64,000 nt of DNA, from assembly GCA_015179045.1 (NCBI GenBank), contig WHUZ01000064.1:1-64000 (forward strand), read 5' to 3'. The position numbers and the translations under genes are program-made. The notes under the pieces are model-generated. The model made no database searches, had not been told where the DNA came from, and saw only the letters and a program-made list of their open reading frames with translations. Origin of the DNA: Kalaharituber pfeilii. Lineage: Eukaryota; Ascomycota; Pezizomycetes; Pezizales; Pezizaceae. Below, piece by piece: positions 62,295 through 64,000 of this stretch (position 1 is the first letter of the stretch; each line of letters starts with the position of its first letter).

Positions 62295-64000
62295 CAAGCC
62301 TGGTGATACCGGGTTGTCACTTTGGGATAAAGGATGGATCTTTCTATGGTTTCTTTGATTATTCTTCTTTGATTGTTTGGACTTCTTTCATTATTAGAAT
62401 TCTTTGACATAGAATTTTTCTTTACTTTGTGATTCGAGTTCTTACTTTCTGCTTCCTTTGTTAACATGTAGATTAACGTAGTATATTTGTTCCCTAATTA
62501 GGAGAAGCAATCTTTTCGGCACTCTTGCAATCCTAAACTTTGCACCCACGTTCCAATTCGCTATTTAATATGTGAATACAAGCCTTGTGTGTATATTCCG
62601 CCAAATCTCAACCTTGCGGGTACTCTGAGGATAGTAGACACTATCGCTCTCCTCTTACAGTGACAATTTTTATGAAGATGGTGGCCTGAAATATACGGCC
62701 TTAACAATTTCCCTAAGGCCAATTATGCGGGTGCGTCCAAAAAAGAAAAAGAACATTTGATGGCATATCCCCCCACCGCATGGGGACCATGCGGATTGAA
62801 TTTCCTCCAAAGTCGGATCAATATCTACCACAAAGGGCTTGAAGGGCGTCTGATTAATACACGGGCTGTCATTGCGGTTGCAGTACTTGCAATTTCGTAT
62901 GGCTAACGACTAGCCCCGCTCGCTATGGAGTGTTATACAGTGGCGTGATATACAGCTGAGATGCTGACTTTCAATGGGCGGCTGCTGTTCTAAAGTCGAC
63001 CCCGGAATTCCAGCTCCGCACGTAAGGAGGGCTTCGTTACGTAGAACAAGAGAGCTTCTCAGGAGGAATAAAGAAGATCTGTATCGTTGGGCCCAATAAG
63101 ACTGATTGATTAATTAAAGAGATGCAGGACAAACAGGATTATATATACATGATGAACATTGCATGATGTGACTGCAGAAGCATAACTAGACAGGTAGGTG
63201 TAACATATCAGGCAGGTGCAGAAGTCATTGCAACTAAGCGCTGTGGTATGAAGTTGGTGCTGTGAAGTTATTGCATGATTCATACACATAATGGCAACGT
63301 AATGTAGATCATGGATATGAGTTATATGAAAGAACAGAATAGCAACCAATAAACGAACAAAAACAGCAGCAGAAAGACTATCTATTAGTAACAGTAACAG
63401 AAAAAATTTAAGCAACATGCGGGTGGCGGATATCATGTTTCGACAGCTGCTTTAGGCTATATCCTGTTTTCATTTGTTTCCTGTCGAAGAGCGCATGTTC
63501 CTGGCACAATGATCTTCTTTTACCTCACCACCGCAATCCCCAGCAAAATGACCCACAGGCCAAAATGAGCTTATAATACTCGTATTCAATCAACAGGTTC
63601 TGGAATCCCGAGGTGGAGATCGCTGAGTCATGCGCTGCTGGATAATGCGTTCGACACTGGACGGAAGCAAGTGTCACTTGTGGTAACATCTGCAAATCAG
63701 TCGTACCCAAAATTTATCCTCAGCTGGTCTACACCACTGGAGTTTGCGGACTTAGACCATGTCAATTCCAGTCTTGCGGCAACTCACAGGTGGGGCCACC
63801 CTATCCCATAACGTCATGCGGTAAGCTATACGATAGCTTCGGCGAAGTGCTGTAGATCCTGCAACCTGTTTTGCCCTCTGGAGATCAGTATATTTCCCTC
63901 GATGTCACCAAAGGTGAGATGGTGCATTGGGACTGGAAGGCTGAACAGCTCTCGATGCAATTTTGTCTCCATATCTTTCGTATTGGTCACATTTATTATG
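62295..64000. other. No recognised gene
   Basis: Near-balanced composition, free of A and B tails. Short open stretches on the minus strand (63,110-63,436 and 63,525-63,710) have no motif I recognise. It may include a gene end running off the window. Confidence 0.35.

Overview
The window looks like repeat-dominated nuclear DNA of a filamentous ascomycete (Pezizomycotina). The evidence is Tad-type LINEs with APE endonuclease, RT, RNase H and a C-terminal Cys/His motif; A+T-rich islands with decayed LINE text, as left by repeat-induced point mutation (RIP); a PTH11-like/fungal-rhodopsin receptor gene with short introns; and a Helo-like (STAND N-terminal) gene pair. I cannot name the genus. No rRNA, tRNA, CRISPR or operon structure was seen.

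Most of the window is LINE wreckage, much of it nested. Two 3'-tail families account for over 50 insertions. Family A ends in a hairpin (CTCGC...GCCC-ATA-GGGC...GCGAG) followed by about 10 nt and poly-A. Family B ends CCCTGCCATGG...GCAAGCGGGGTTACGTGA then poly-A, with subtypes here called B, B2, B3 and B4 that differ in the middle. Most copies are 5'-truncated to 50-70 bp, and many have visible 8-15 bp target-site duplications (TSDs).

Layout. 0-2.6 kb: a minus-strand LINE ORF2. 2.7-7.9 kb: a plus-strand LINE carrying at least eight later insertions. 7.9-13.2 kb: intergenic DNA with a TIR element bearing a SANT/Myb-like remnant (9.4-10.2 kb) and a Helo-like gene whose start codon was hit by a LINE tail (10.4-11.6 kb). 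13.2-14.7 kb: LINE pieces with a mariner-type MITE. 15.5-20.3 kb: RIP-like A+T islands, two solo LTRs in inverted orientation and a RIP-decayed LINE. 20.3-25 kb: nested LINEs, including a complete ORF1-only 'half-LINE' (22,756-24,178). 25-35 kb: B3 and B2 LINEs, a pogo-like transposase remnant, the second Helo-like copy, and a long ORF1 remnant. 35-46 kb: mostly sequence without recognised genes, plus MITEs. 46.4-48.0 kb: the best host gene, a seven-exon PTH11-like receptor. 48-62.3 kb: more LINE ends and nests. 62.3-64 kb: nothing recognised.

The main biology is retrotransposition: A and B tails are probably the recognition ends used by the RTs, the ORF1-only elements look like parasites of that machinery, and five solo LTRs and several MITEs were dropped into the LINEs later. 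Host functions visible are one probably intact receptor gene and two broken Helo-like paralogs.
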